A stretch of DNA of 64,000 bases from Desulfopila aestuarii DSM 18488 (lineage in GTDB: Bacteria; Desulfobacterota; Desulfobulbia; Desulfobulbales; Desulfocapsaceae), in NCBI GenBank assembly GCA_945863875.1, contig CAMBBS010000008.1, positions 78,894 to 142,893 on the forward strand, given 5' to 3'. Shown here piece after piece: positions 16,404 to 26,524 of this stretch. Made by a program: the position numbers and the translations under genes. Each line of letters starts with the position of its first letter. Position 1 is the stretch's first letter. The notes below the pieces were generated by a model. That model was not told the origin of the DNA. It was given only the letters and a program-made list of their open reading frames with translations, and made no database searches.

Positions 16404-18203
16404 CTACCCCCTTATTTTCGTCCCCGATCTCTTGCGCAGACGGATTGAGGCCGGGGTCACCTCGACGAGTTCGTCATCATTAATATAGGCAATACATTCC
16501 TCCAGCGACATGGTCACCGGTGGCGTCAAGACAACCGCATCATCGGTACCGGAGGCGCGCATGTTCGTCAGTTTCTTGCCTTTGGCCGGATTAACCACCA
16601 GATCGGTTGACCGGCTGTGTTCGCCGATGATCTGTCCCGGGTACAAAGGCGCCCCCGGATGGATGAACAGTTTGCCGCGCTCCTGCAAATTAAATAAGGC
16701 AAAAGCCACCGCGGTGCAAGGTTCCTTGACCAAAAGGACCCCGCTTACTCGATTGATGATATCCCCGGCGTAGGGGCCGTATTCGGAAAAAACATAGGAC
16801 ATCATGCCCATTCCTTTGGTGTCGGTCATGAATTGCGAACGGTAGCCCAAAAGACCGCGGGTGGGGATATTGAACACCATCCGCACCATGCCGTTGGCAC
16901 TGTTCATTTCCTCGAGCTGACCTTTTTGCTTGCCAAGTTTTTCTATAACCGGCCCCTGGTACAATTCATCAACATCGACGGTAAGTTTTTCGTATGGTTC
17001 GAGGACCTTACCATCTTTTTCCTTAAGAATAACCTGGGGGCGAGTCACTTGAAACTCATAGCCTTCCCGTCTCATTTTTTCGATGAGGATGGAGAGGTGC
17101 AGCTCGCCGCGGCCGGAGACCTTGAAACCTACGGCATCTTCCAGTGGTTCACACTGCAGGGCAACATCGGCAAGGATTTCACGCTGCAGGCGGTCATTAA
17201 TATGCCGGGAGGTGACAAACTTGCCCTCTTTACCGGCAAAAGGGGAATCGTTGGGGATGAAATTCATCGAGATGGTCGGCGGATCGATGGTCACCAGCGG
17301 CAGGGGACGTGGATTCTCCGGATCGGTAAAGGTTACCCCGACCGTCACATCCTCCATACCGGCGACCGCTACAATTTCTCCGACCCCGGCCGATTCCACG
17401 GCAATTTTCGCATCACATTCAAAGCGGAAAATTTTTGAGATCCGCACCGGTTTGATAGTGCCGTCACGGCGGGCGACGACGATCGGCTGATTCAGGCGCA
17501 TGGTGCCGTTGACCACTTTGCCGATACCAAGCCTCCCCAGATACGGTGAATAATCGATGGTACCGACCTGCATCTGCAGCGGCTCGTCACTTGAGCCGGT
17601 CGGCGCCGGGGTATGGTCGACAATCATCTGGGAAATATGCACCATGCTGCCGCCGTTAATCACCGGATCTTCCGGGTCGAGCAGGGAATAGCCGTTTTTC
17701 GCCGAGGCATAGACCACGGGAAAATCGAGCACATCATCAGGGGCATTGAGTTTGACGAAGAGATCAAAGACCTGATCGACGACCCACTCGCAACGGGCGG
17801 CCGGTTTGTCAATTTTATTGATGACGACGATGACCGGCAGCTTGTTTTCCAGGGCCTTCTTCAAGACAAAATAGGTCTGGGGCATTGGGCCTTCCTGGGC
17901 ATCAACGAGCAGCAGTGCGCCATCGGCCATCCGCAGGACACGTTCCACCTGACCACCAAAATCGGCATGTCCCGGGGTATCGATAATGTTGATCCAGTAA
18001 TCATTAAAATTATAGGAACCGTTTTTAGCCGTGATGGTGATGCCGCGCTCACGTTCCAGATCCATGGAGTCCATTAATCGCTCGGACACCTCCTGGTTGT
18101 CACGAAACATTCCGGATTGTTTAAAAAGTTGATCAACCAGCGTTGTCTTGCCATGGTCAACATGAGCGATAATGGCCACGTTACGAATTTTACTCTGTTC
18201 CAT
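16404..18203 (-). CDS. typA: Ribosome-associated GTPase TypA/BipA
   Basis: A 599-residue translational GTPase of normal family length. G1 is AHVDHGKTT, G2 lies in ERERGITI, G3 is DTPGHADF, and G4 NKIDKPAAR. The EF-G-like domains follow, then the TypA-specific C-terminal domain (TRGLLGYRSQF, KGMGMMSYVF, RMRASGTD-like NMRASGTD, and a final VEVTPASIRLRK). It binds ribosomes and supports 50S assembly and growth at stress or low temperature. A promoter candidate lies 72 bp upstream; a tiny membrane ORF follows. Confidence 0.97.
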   Translation of the reverse strand: MEQSKIRNVAIIAHVDHGKTTLVDQLFKQSGMFRDNQEVSERLMDSMDLERERGITITAKNGSYNFNDYWINIIDTPGHADFGGQVERVLRMADGALLLVDAQEGPMPQTYFVLKKALENKLPVIVVINKIDKPAARCEWVVDQVFDLFVKLNAPDDVLDFPVVYASAKNGYSLLDPEDPVINGGSMVHISQMIVDHTPAPTGSSDEPLQMQVGTIDYSPYLGRLGIGKVVNGTMRLNQPIVVARRDGTIKPVRISKIFRFECDAKIAVESAGVGEIVAVAGMEDVTVGVTFTDPENPRPLPLVTIDPPTISMNFIPNDSPFAGKEGKFVTSRHINDRLQREILADVALQCEPLEDAVGFKVSGRGELHLSILIEKMRREGYEFQVTRPQVILKEKDGKVLEPYEKLTVDVDELYQGPVIEKLGKQKGQLEEMNSANGMVRMVFNIPTRGLLGYRSQFMTDTKGMGMMSYVFSEYGPYAGDIINRVSGVLLVKEPCTAVAFALFNLQERGKLFIHPGAPLYPGQIIGEHSRSTDLVVNPAKGKKLTNMRASGTDDAVVLTPPVTMSLEECIAYINDDELVEVTPASIRLRKRSGTKIRG

Positions 18204-18274
18204 CTTGTGCCTGTAAGGCCTCCAAGTACTGCAGCTTTATCCTTCCACTCCAAACGATGAAAAATAACTGCTTG

Positions 18275-18305
18275 ATTATATAAACAAAAAAAGCACTCGC
18301 TTCAA
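18275..18305 (-). promoter_or_regulatory. Candidate sigma-70 promoter of typA
   Basis: Minus strand TTGAAG (18305-18300), 17-bp spacer, TATATA (18282-18277); a TATAAT overlaps at 18280-18275 with a 19-bp spacer. It lies in an AT-rich stretch of the 222-bp gap before typA. Confidence 0.5.
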
Positions 18306-18425
18306 CTAAGCAGTGCCTTTACTCCACAATTCCCAAGTTGAAAACTCTATAGCATACCCGACTGTTCATTTAAAAGCAAGGGTGGCAGCCGGAATGAACA
18401 ATAACCATGATTTTGCCATAAGCCA

Positions 18426-19778
18426 TTAAAGTTGCGATAAAACAACACTGCGGGCCCTCGCCGAGCGGAGCAAGGCCGGTACATTTTCATCGATATAGTC
18501 AAAGACCCGGGGGCGTTTATTTTTTGCCGGACGCATTATCCGGCCAATAACCTGGAGCAGCCGTCCCTCAAAACTGATAGGCGTGGTCAGAAAGAGCGTG
18601 GCAAGACCGGGGCAGTCAAATCCTTCGCTGATCAGCTGCAGGGTCGCGACAAGTACCTCCACCTCCCCCGCCTGAACCGCCGCGACAATGTCCTGCCTGT
18701 TTTCCGGGGTAAGCTGTCCATGGAGCAGCTGCACGCCAACGCCTCTTTGCTGCAATTTTTCGGCAAAGAATCGGCAATGATTTACCCGGTCGGAGACCAC
18801 CAGGACGGTTCCGTTGTCCGCCTCCCGGACAACACGAAGGACATCGCCTAAAATCTGCATATTCCGCCCCTCATGGCGCACCAGGGCCTTGATCAACGCC
18901 TGGTAATCACCGCGATACCCGTACGAAAAGGAAGTGGCGGTGCGGATAACCTGCGGTGCCAGAATTGCCCCGGTCGCCTTCAGCTCGTCCTGATCGACCT
19001 GGTGCAGCCGGTCGCCCATATAAAAGTAGATCAACTTCGTCAATTCGTTATCGCTGCGATAGGCGGTCGCCGAAAGCCCGAGCAGGTAATGGCAGTCAAA
19101 TCGGGAGACAACGTCGGTAAAGAGATGCGCCGGCACCCGGTGACATTCATCGACAATCAGGTGGCCAAAATGCGGCACAAGCTCGGCGACACGCTTGCGG
19201 GCACTGTTGACGATGCCGATGGTAAGAGGTGCCAGAACAAACTTGCCATCCCCGACCAGTCCCGGCTCCACCCCGAGAAACTGCCGGGCACGCTCCTGCC
19301 ACTGGTACAACAGCTCTTTGGTATGCACCACGACAAAGGTCGGCTGCCGCCGCTTGGCGATGAGGGCCAGGGCCATGACGGTTTTACCGCTGCCGGTACC
19401 GGCCTCGATCACTCCAAAGGATTTTTTTTCCGCCGAGGCAACCGCTTGCTGCTGATAGGGTCGTAAGGCCCCGCCAAAGACAAGGTCAATCTCCGGCAGC
19501 AGCCGTCTTTGATCGATTATTGCCGGATTTTTGCCGGTGAATTGCCGACAGAAAAGCACCGCCCGGTTGGAAAAGCCACGAGGAAACCGCAGTCCTCCGG
19601 GGACGGGATTGTAGTATTGCAACTGGGGTTTGAGTTTTTTGCCTATCCAGCGGCTATACTTCTTGGCGGCGATATACTGCGGGTTGTCAATGGTCAGCCT
19701 GCCTTTCAATTCCTTTTCCAGTTCGACATCTATGCCGGTGAGAAGACAGTCTGCGCTTACGATAAGTGTCGGTTCCAT
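18426..19778 (-). CDS. DECH-box superfamily 2 helicase
   Basis: A 450-residue SF2 helicase of the XPB/RadD/type III restriction-like group. An N-terminal region of about 100 residues precedes LRPYQQQAVAS, Walker A EAGTGSGKTVMALALI, VVVHTKELLYQW (motif Ia), Walker B box VDECHRVP, LGLSATAYR (motif III) and the C-terminal RecA domain with VATLQLISEGFDCPGL and QVIGRIMRP (motifs V and VI). No methylase or restriction partner is adjacent. It probably acts on damaged or branched DNA, but the role is not established. Confidence 0.88.
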   Translation of the reverse strand: MEPTLIVSADCLLTGIDVELEKELKGRLTIDNPQYIAAKKYSRWIGKKLKPQLQYYNPVPGGLRFPRGFSNRAVLFCRQFTGKNPAIIDQRRLLPEIDLVFGGALRPYQQQAVASAEKKSFGVIEAGTGSGKTVMALALIAKRRQPTFVVVHTKELLYQWQERARQFLGVEPGLVGDGKFVLAPLTIGIVNSARKRVAELVPHFGHLIVDECHRVPAHLFTDVVSRFDCHYLLGLSATAYRSDNELTKLIYFYMGDRLHQVDQDELKATGAILAPQVIRTATSFSYGYRGDYQALIKALVRHEGRNMQILGDVLRVVREADNGTVLVVSDRVNHCRFFAEKLQQRGVGVQLLHGQLTPENRQDIVAAVQAGEVEVLVATLQLISEGFDCPGLATLFLTTPISFEGRLLQVIGRIMRPAKNKRPRVFDYIDENVPALLRSARARSVVLSQL

Positions 19779-20134
19779 GGCAGGTAGAGGGATGACAGGG
19801 CAAGTTGTGAAATAACAGCAAAAGACTTTTCTGCGAATGTCCTTTATAAGGAAGTACCTCGGGACTCTTCATGGCGCACCTTGACACCATTCATTCTTTT
19901 TTACCATAAAATTTGTCTGTTACCTGTTCAATAAAACCACCGGGTCGACCGAAGAAAATTTTCATTTGCCCACTATGCCTGCCGGCGGCGGGTGATTCCT
20001 GCCGCACGGATTTCTCTGCTTTCACCCCCTTTCACGGTTCTTTTATGGCTTGCACTTTCCCGCCGCAGTCGTTATTACTAGCGCAGTTCACCGTGAGACA
20101 AACTCAACCAAAAACCACTCTTAAGAATAGAATA
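19779..20134. other. Divergent intergenic region (356 bp)
   Basis: Separates the helicase (minus) from an exported protein (plus). A plus-strand TTGACA at 19881-19886 with an 18-bp spacer to CATAAA (19905-19910) is a possible promoter about 225 bp before the ATG. No further gene or RNA structure was recognised. Confidence 0.35.
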
Positions 20135-20743
20135 ATGCGAAAATATTTTGCTTTGTATTGCATCACCCTGCTCACTGCGGCCACTTTGTCCCGTGCGGCG
20201 GCGGCAGAGGATTTCATTACCCTTAATCTGCCGCAAACCGTTATCGCTAAAGCGACCGCCGCCATCCTCCCCCTGCGCATCGATGCCCATTCCAAATCCA
20301 TTGAGGGAGATCTGCGCATCATCAACATCAGCGAGCTGCAGCTGACCGACGACCATCTTGCCTGTCGCCTCCATCTTGCAGGCAACAACCTGGTCTTACT
20401 TACCGAAATTGCCGGACATGAAATAAGACTGAAGGTGGGGGCGGTAGAAATAGATTTCAAAACCGAGGCGGCAATTCGCTTTGATGCCAAGCAACAGATG
20501 CTCTATATCAAGCCAATGGTAAAAGACGTCACCACCAGTGGTGCCGATTCCGGTGCCGATATAGGTCAGGTCCTGGTAGCACTGTTGAATGAGCAGGAGT
20601 TCCCGGTTGCAATACAAGACCTGGAGCCACTCATTGCCAGGGCCGGCTCGAAAACGATCACCTTTAACAGCACGATTGTTGACATCGAGGCAAAACCGCA
20701 GTCGATACAACTCCGTCTGCGGGCTTTAGTTACCAGCCGTTAA
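20135..20743 (+). CDS. Exported protein of unknown function
   Basis: A 202-residue protein. The ATG at 20135 gives a clean signal peptide (MRKYFALYCITLLTAATL then SRAAAAED). The mature part alternates beta-strands (ITLNLPQTVIAKATAAILPL, GDLRIINISELQL, LACRLHLAGNNLVLL) and resembles the YceB/DUF1439-type or LEA-like periplasmic proteins only loosely. It is a single gene, convergent with the DUF2058 gene. No catalytic motif is visible. Confidence 0.65.
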   Translation: MRKYFALYCITLLTAATLSRAAAAEDFITLNLPQTVIAKATAAILPLRIDAHSKSIEGDLRIINISELQLTDDHLACRLHLAGNNLVLLTEIAGHEIRLKVGAVEIDFKTEAAIRFDAKQQMLYIKPMVKDVTTSGADSGADIGQVLVALLNEQEFPVAIQDLEPLIARAGSKTITFNSTIVDIEAKPQSIQLRLRALVTSR

Positions 20744-20799
20744 CCGGGGCCGGGATGAGGATGAGCGAGGTCATCTCGCCACCCACCCACCTGCCTGTT

Positions 20800-21351
20800 T
20801 TACCACACCAGGTCATCAGGCACCTCGTACCCGGCATAGGGATCGTCGGGATCTTTCACTGCGCCTGAAGATGCGGAAATGATGCTGACAAAGACCCGAT
20901 CGCTGATCGACTGAATTTTTTCAATTGTAGCCCTGGGGACCACTTCATACTGGCCGGCAATACCGACTATGCCAAGGCGACCGTCGCTCAGTTGATCGGC
21001 GGTCGCCGTGGCAACGAAAATACGCTGGATCTTATTGCTTACCGTAAAACGATAGGCAATGCCGCGGTCATCCTTGTCCAGCCGATGCTGCTCGACAAGC
21101 TGCTTAACCTGGGCATCTTCAGCTCTTGCTTGCAGCTTGGCCTCCCGCTGCAAATTCAGTTTCCGGGCCCGGGCCTTCTTTTTCTCCTCAATCTGTTGCG
21201 CAAGCAATGCGTTCTCATCGACCACAACCACATTTTTTCCGGCCTTGGCGTTCTGCTTTTTGTTTTGATGCTGCTCTTTTTTAACCTGCCCGGCCTTCTT
21301 TTTATCGACCAGCCCCAGCTGCAGCAATTGTTCCTGAAATGTTTTTTTCAT
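20800..21351 (-). CDS. DUF2058 (YaiL-like) protein
   Basis: A 183-residue protein of the DUF2058 family (E. coli YaiL). It begins MKKTFQEQLLQLGLVDKKKA, followed by a Lys/Gln/Ala-rich helical stretch and a compact C-terminal domain (IAYRFTVSNKIQRIFV, GIVGIAGQYEVVP). The ATG at 21351 matches the family start; nine upstream residues are possible. YaiL is described as a nucleoprotein/polysaccharide-associated protein, but the function is unclear. It follows the PLP decarboxylase gene in the same direction. Confidence 0.85.
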   Translation of the reverse strand: MKKTFQEQLLQLGLVDKKKAGQVKKEQHQNKKQNAKAGKNVVVVDENALLAQQIEEKKKARARKLNLQREAKLQARAEDAQVKQLVEQHRLDKDDRGIAYRFTVSNKIQRIFVATATADQLSDGRLGIVGIAGQYEVVPRATIEKIQSISDRVFVSIISASSGAVKDPDDPYAGYEVPDDLVW

Positions 21352-21464
21352 GAAGTGCTCTTTCTGATGCTCTTGCAAAAGTAAATTGTTGAAATAGTCC
21401 TTTTAAACCGATTTTTTTGCCCAATTTCCTGGGAGCCTGACCGCATAGGTAAGATCGGAACCAT

Positions 21465-22907
21465 TTATTTCCCCTCAAGCATGGCCCTGCCGGTTGCGAC
21501 CAGGTTATTGAAAAAAGAATCGATATCTGCCCGTTCGGCGGCAGGATTGGCAATCAATAAACGCATTACCAACCGGCCATCAATATATGCGACACCGACG
21601 AGACTCGTTCCCTCATGATAAAGCCGGTTGCGAAGATCAAGATTAAACGCATTGCTCTGTTCTTTTGCAACCTTGAAACGAAAGCAGACATTAAAAGATG
21701 TCCGGGGAACCGCCATCTCCAGTTCCGGGCTGTGCTCAACCCAGCTTTCGGCGTATTCGCAGAGTTCAAGGTATTTCTCCACCCTGCTTGCCAGGCCTTC
21801 CCGGCCAAAGAATTTCCAGTCGAGGAACCATTTCAGGCTATCGACCCGTCGTCCGCACTGCAGAGAAACAGCCCCGAGATCTTCAATTTCACTGGTGTGT
21901 TCATCACGAAACAGATAACTCCCGTCACCTGCACTGAGGACAGGCCCCAGGGTCGGGCTTCGCTTATTTATCAAGAGAATATTGCACATCAGCGATGAAC
22001 CGAGCATCTTATGAAAATCACAGGTAAAAGAATCCGCCTCGGCAAGGCCCGGCAGGTATTTTTCCTTGAGCCCTGGACTGAGGGCGGCTGCCCCTCCCCA
22101 TGCGCCATCGACGTGCAGCCAGAATTTATATCTATCCCGGAGTTCCAGCAAAGGCGGCAGAGGATCATAGGCCCCGCGTACCGTCGTTCCTGCCGTTGCC
22201 GAAACAAAAAACGGCAGACCGCCATTGACCAGAACCATGTCAATGGCCTGGGCCAGCTGGTCAAACTCCATGGCCCCAAGGCGGTTCAACGGCACCTTAA
22301 TCAGCTGATCGGTACCTACACCGAGAATATTTGCTGCCTTATCCATCGAATAATGGGCATCGGCCCCGACAAAGGCAAAAAGTTTCTTCTGGCCGAAGAG
22401 TCCGGCCTGTTTCACCGAATCGCTGCAGAGGTTTCTCGCCGCCATCATGGCAATCATGTTGGCGTTGCTTGAGCCGGTGGTCATCTGTCCTTCCCCCCTC
22501 GTAAAGCCAACCAGCTGAAGCATCTGGCGAATCATATATTTCTCAAGCAGGGTCGAAACCGGCGCTGACTCAAAGGTACAGGCAGAAGAATTGGATATTG
22601 CAACAATAATTTCCCCAACTATCGACGGGAGATTGGCACCCACCCACATCCGATTGACAAAGGCCGCGTGATTGGTCTTCGGCGAGTAGGCGAGATAGGT
22701 ATCGACCCAGTGAAAAATCTCCTGCCAGTCCTGGGTTTTTCCCGGTCGTTCCAGGTCGAGGATCCGGCCCAATTCCGCGGGGCTGCGATAATCAAGAAAT
22801 TTTCCCTTCCTCTGCGATGCATGATACTGCTCAATCACTTTCAGGAGGTGCTCAAATATGTGCTGCTCATTCATGGCTGCAGGGTCCAGGTACACGCTGT
22901 TCATCAT
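21465..22907 (-). CDS. Group II PLP-dependent amino acid decarboxylase
   Basis: A 480-residue fold-type I decarboxylase related to glutamate, aromatic amino acid, diaminobutyrate and aspartate (PanP) decarboxylases. Visible motifs: TTGSSNANM (phosphate site), FVGADAHYSMDKA, VSATAGTTVRGAYDPL, LHVDGAWGGAAALSP, and the PLP lysine in DFHKMLGSSL. Length is normal. Substrate cannot be assigned from these motifs. Its neighbours do not specify a pathway. Confidence 0.85.
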   Translation of the reverse strand: MMNSVYLDPAAMNEQHIFEHLLKVIEQYHASQRKGKFLDYRSPAELGRILDLERPGKTQDWQEIFHWVDTYLAYSPKTNHAAFVNRMWVGANLPSIVGEIIVAISNSSACTFESAPVSTLLEKYMIRQMLQLVGFTRGEGQMTTGSSNANMIAMMAARNLCSDSVKQAGLFGQKKLFAFVGADAHYSMDKAANILGVGTDQLIKVPLNRLGAMEFDQLAQAIDMVLVNGGLPFFVSATAGTTVRGAYDPLPPLLELRDRYKFWLHVDGAWGGAAALSPGLKEKYLPGLAEADSFTCDFHKMLGSSLMCNILLINKRSPTLGPVLSAGDGSYLFRDEHTSEIEDLGAVSLQCGRRVDSLKWFLDWKFFGREGLASRVEKYLELCEYAESWVEHSPELEMAVPRTSFNVCFRFKVAKEQSNAFNLDLRNRLYHEGTSLVGVAYIDGRLVMRLLIANPAAERADIDSFFNNLVATGRAMLEGK

Positions 22908-23018
22908 CGGTCATTCCTTGTTGTAAAAACACCGCGCCAACCGCTTTTTCACTATCGCGCGCGTTCTTTTTTGACCTCAGTTAATTCGGAAATAAGAAAT
23001 TATCAAGGAAATAATAGG

Positions 23019-23626
23019 TTACGAACTCCTCCGGGCGAGCGCGGCGTTTGCTGCTAAAATGAGCAAAGCGCCGCACCAGCCGACAACAGTCAAGGGCGGA
23101 TCAGCAACCAGCAGGGGGCCAAGAAGGGCGGCCAGCAATATCCGGCTGGAAGAGATTATTGAACCATTGACCACGGTGACAACACCAGCCATATACCGGC
23201 AAAAGCCACGCCGACGATGACAAGGGAAAACACATCGCGCTGGTTTCGCAGAAAAAACCAGGAAAACAGGGCGACAAAGAGCGGATAGGTCATATTAAGA
23301 ATATTCGCTTCGGCAACCGATCCCACCGCCACGGCCTTATAAAAGCAGAACACCGCAAGAGTGTTGGCCACGGTACGGCCGATAAGATAATGATAATTTT
23401 TCGGCTGCAGGCGCTGTCCTTGCACAATCATGGTGGTCGCAACCACGATAAAACCGAGGAGAAACCGGCTGAAAACAAAATACGCCGGGGCTATCTCCGC
23501 ATACGGCGCAGCCCAGCGGATGATCAGCGTGGCCAGATAAAAGAAAAAGGCCGAGCCAAACACCGCAAGCCAGCCGACCGCTTGCCGGGAAGCAGCCGAA
23601 CCAGATGCAACATTCGGGATATTCAT
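23019..23626 (-). pseudogene. EamA/DMT-family transporter, internally deleted and frameshifted
   Basis: From the ATG at 23626 the first EamA repeat is intact (VGWLAVFGSAFFFYLATLII through VALFSWFFLRNQRDVFSLV), then the frame ends at 23156. A second frame down to the stop at 23019 encodes what looks like the last two membrane spans of the second repeat (VVNGSIISSSRILLAALLGP and TVVGWCGALLILAANAALA). A functional EamA protein has about 290 residues; roughly 90-100 residues covering spans 6-8 are missing and the junction is out of frame. An internal deletion explains this better than a single base error. Confidence 0.65.
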
Positions 23627-24031
23627 CAAAAATTCTACTGTTGAGAATGACGAAAAAGATATTTTCCAGGCACTGCTCCGCTGCACGTCGACAAGCCAAT
23701 ACAGTGCGTACCTGCCTATGACCAGAGAGAATACGAGTGGGCTATTCTACTCGCCAAAGTCATTACGGACACCATTTTCTGACATCCGCTAAACATTCGC
23801 AAGGGAAATGCACACCAATGCCAAGAGTGACACCGTAGTAAAACAATGGCGGGAAGACGCCATGGATACCACAGGGTAATAACAAAATATCCCAGGTATA
23901 ATCAGCACCTAAGCTGCCGATAAGGGTTTAACAATATCAGTTTTTGCGGTATGATCTCCTTGTTATTCCTAACGTATGGGAACAGGTTTCAGTGCGCTCT
24001 TTTCAAATCATCCAAACCATATGAGGTTACC
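23627..24031. other. 405-bp region without a recognised gene
   Basis: Lies between the broken EamA gene and the DsrE-like gene. It holds no ORF with family resemblance. A TATAAT occurs at about 23897 without a clear -35 partner. No RNA structure was recognised by eye. Confidence 0.4.
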
Positions 24032-24382
24032 ATGGCAAATTTTCTCTTTGTATTGCAGTCAAATGACAATGAAAAAGCAACCCGTTGCTTTCAATTTGCA
24101 AAAATCGCCCATTCTAAAAACCACCAGGTCAACATTTTCCTGATCGACAGCGCCGTTGACTGGGCCATCAAGGGGCGGGACGGTTCTCTGAAGACAACGA
24201 CCGGCGACTGCGTCAACGACTACCTGCCGTATCTGGTGGAAAAAGAAGTTACCACCGGGGTCTGTACGCCCTGCGCCAAAAACAGAAACCTTGATGAGGC
24301 GAATTTTTACAGCAATATGGCGCTTGATGGCGGTCCGCACCTCATCGACATGGCGGCGGAGGCAAAGGTTTTCAACTTCTGA
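24032..24382 (+). CDS. DsrE/DsrF-like family protein
   Basis: A 116-residue protein. The start is the ATG at 24032, preceded by TGAGGT. The DsrE fold outline is seen in NFLFVLQSNDNEKATRCFQF, VNIFLIDSAVDWAIKG and VTTGVCTPCAKNRNL, with the last carrying a CxxC that could relay sulfur or respond to redox. DsrE-family proteins transfer persulfide sulfur in sulfur-metabolising bacteria. It is a single gene with its own terminator. Confidence 0.75.
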   Translation: MANFLFVLQSNDNEKATRCFQFAKIAHSKNHQVNIFLIDSAVDWAIKGRDGSLKTTTGDCVNDYLPYLVEKEVTTGVCTPCAKNRNLDEANFYSNMALDGGPHLIDMAAEAKVFNF

Positions 24383-24441
24383 GACGAACCATGCACACCC
24401 TGCCGGCGGGCATTGATCGGTTCCATGAAGATACCGACAAA

Positions 24442-24489
24442 ATTAAACAAAATAGCCGGGCTGTTTGCGGCCCGGCCATTTTGTTTAAT
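24442..24489. terminator. Bidirectional intrinsic terminator
   Basis: A perfect 20-bp inverted repeat (arms 24442-24461 and 24470-24489) around an 8-nt loop. The GC core is flanked by A-rich and T-rich arms, giving a U-tract on both strands. It serves the DsrE-like gene (plus) and the acyl-CoA ligase (minus). Confidence 0.9.
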
Positions 24490-24514
24490 CACTCCTTGCT
24501 GATGATACGGGATA

Positions 24515-26167
24515 TCAGTAGCTGCCGTAATCCTCGCGCATCTGTTTCTTGTTCATCTTGCCGACGCTGGTCTTGGCTATCTGCTCAACCAGATTGACAG
24601 TCTCCGGCATGGCATATTTCGGCAGAACGCCTTTATCGATAGAGACCTGAATCGCCGCCCTGATATCATCTTCCGTAAGCACTTTTTCCGTCCCCTGCTT
24701 CGGCACCACCAGGGCCATCGGCCGTTCCCCCCACTTGGCGTCCCGTACACCGATCACCGCTACCTCACTGACCAGCGGATGCTGGCTGATGATATCTTCC
24801 AATTCCAGGGAGGAGATCCATTCCCCACCGGTCTTGATGACATCTTTGAGGCGATCGGTAATCTGCAGGTACCCTTCTTCGTCAATGTAGCCGATATCGC
24901 CGGTATGCAGCCAGCCGCCCGCCCAGAGTTCCCTGCTTTTTTCTGCATCCTTAAAATATCCCTGGGTCAACCAAGGCGCCCGCACCACCACCTCCCCGGT
25001 GGATTTTCCATCGCGGGCAACCTCTCTTCCCTCGGGATCCAGCAATTTCAATTCAACGTTATTGATGGGCAGCCCGGTGCGGCAACGGATCTTTATCTGC
25101 TCTTCCTCCGGCCATTGCAGCATATGCGGCTTAAAGTTTGCCAGGGTGAGTATCGGGCAGGTTTCCGACATGCCGTACCCGGTAAAAACATTGATGCCAT
25201 GCCCCAGAGCCTGCTTACACAACCCCTTTGACAGGGCGGAACCGCCGATGATAACCTTCCAGCCGGTCAGATCATACCCTGCCGCCGCCGGATGGGAGAG
25301 CAGCATATGCAGGATGGTCGGCACACAGTGGGAAAAGCTTACTTTATATTCGGAGACGAATCGCAGCAGGGTCGCCGGGTCGTATTTCCCCGGATAGATC
25401 TGTTTAGCTCCAAGCACGGTCATGAGATAGGGCATCCCCCAGGCATGGACATGGAACATCGGCGTAATCGGCATGTAGACATCGTCAGAGGTCAATCGAG
25501 ACTGGGCATCATAGCCGCAGACGGCAGCCAGCACCCCATAGGTGTGCAGCACCAGTTGCCGGTGACTAAAGAACACCCCCTTGGGCATACCGGTGGTCCC
25601 GGTGGTATAAAAGGTTGTGGCAATAGTGTTCTCATCAAAATCCGGGAAATCGTAGGCCCGCGGCTGACGTTCGAGCATGGCCTCATATTCCTGCTCGAGG
25701 TCCAGGCTGGTTGTGTATGTCTCTTTTGCATCGGCCAGGACGACGATTTTCTTGACCGTCAGCAGTTTATCCCTGATAGGCTCGAGCATCGGCAAAAATT
25801 CCGTATTCACCAGCAGGACATCGTCTTCGGCATGATTGATGGTGTAGAGCAGCTGTTCACTTGATAAGCGGATATTCACCGTATGCAGCACGGCACCGAT
25901 CATCGGCACGGCAAAATAACATTCGAGGTAACGATGTGAATCCCAGTCCATGACTGCCACGGTATCCCCGGCCTTGACCCCCAGAGCAGTGAGGGCGTGG
26001 GCAAGCTGCGCAACCCTTTCGCCGAACTGGGTATAGGTAAATTCCTGCTGATCGCGGTAAATAATCTTCTGGCCCGGATAATAACGTAAAGGGGTGAGAA
26101 GCAGATTTTTGATAAGCAGTGGATAGGAATAGGCCTCTGGAGTCGGATCGATAAGCTTCGTCTTCAT
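24515..26167 (-). CDS. Fatty acyl-CoA ligase (AMP-forming)
   Basis: A 550-residue ANL-superfamily enzyme that activates fatty acids to CoA thioesters through an acyl-adenylate. Motifs: FYTTGTTGMPKGVFFSH (P-loop-like A3), GYGMSETCPI (A5), LHTGDIGYIDEEGYLQITDR (A7/A8) and the C-terminal lysine in VGKMNKKQMRE (A10). The closest general type is the medium/long-chain ligase group (AlkK/FadD-like). It stands alone, convergent with the DsrE-like gene. Confidence 0.9.
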   Translation of the reverse strand: MKTKLIDPTPEAYSYPLLIKNLLLTPLRYYPGQKIIYRDQQEFTYTQFGERVAQLAHALTALGVKAGDTVAVMDWDSHRYLECYFAVPMIGAVLHTVNIRLSSEQLLYTINHAEDDVLLVNTEFLPMLEPIRDKLLTVKKIVVLADAKETYTTSLDLEQEYEAMLERQPRAYDFPDFDENTIATTFYTTGTTGMPKGVFFSHRQLVLHTYGVLAAVCGYDAQSRLTSDDVYMPITPMFHVHAWGMPYLMTVLGAKQIYPGKYDPATLLRFVSEYKVSFSHCVPTILHMLLSHPAAAGYDLTGWKVIIGGSALSKGLCKQALGHGINVFTGYGMSETCPILTLANFKPHMLQWPEEEQIKIRCRTGLPINNVELKLLDPEGREVARDGKSTGEVVVRAPWLTQGYFKDAEKSRELWAGGWLHTGDIGYIDEEGYLQITDRLKDVIKTGGEWISSLELEDIISQHPLVSEVAVIGVRDAKWGERPMALVVPKQGTEKVLTEDDIRAAIQVSIDKGVLPKYAMPETVNLVEQIAKTSVGKMNKKQMREDYGSY

Positions 26168-26524
26168 GTATGCTCCTTCTGGTAAAGAATTATGGATGAG
26201 CTGACCTGTTGTCCTCTCTCTCCCTGGGAGACCACGATGGAGAAATAGGGGTATTTTCCGTAAACGTTAATATACACCGAAGCCATTTTACCCGGCAACA
26301 TAATTTATCTGCTGCAACAGACGAGTATGCCGCGGATAATCGGCCAAGCCGGGGTGACGATGGCGAATCCTCTCGTTTTAGTACACCATATTTTGCCAGG
26401 AATAAAGGGGCATTGCTGCACGGGTGTCTGGTCTTCGTTGATTTTTCCCATATCCATGTTACCTTGGGGGCCGAAATGATTGAGCGGAGGGGCTGTGGAG
26501 TTTATTTTTTCAGAGAGGTTTCCA
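26168..26524. other. 357-bp intergenic region
   Basis: Between the acyl-CoA ligase (minus) and a small membrane protein (plus). No gene-like ORF, repeat or RNA motif was recognised; it presumably holds both promoters. Confidence 0.4.
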
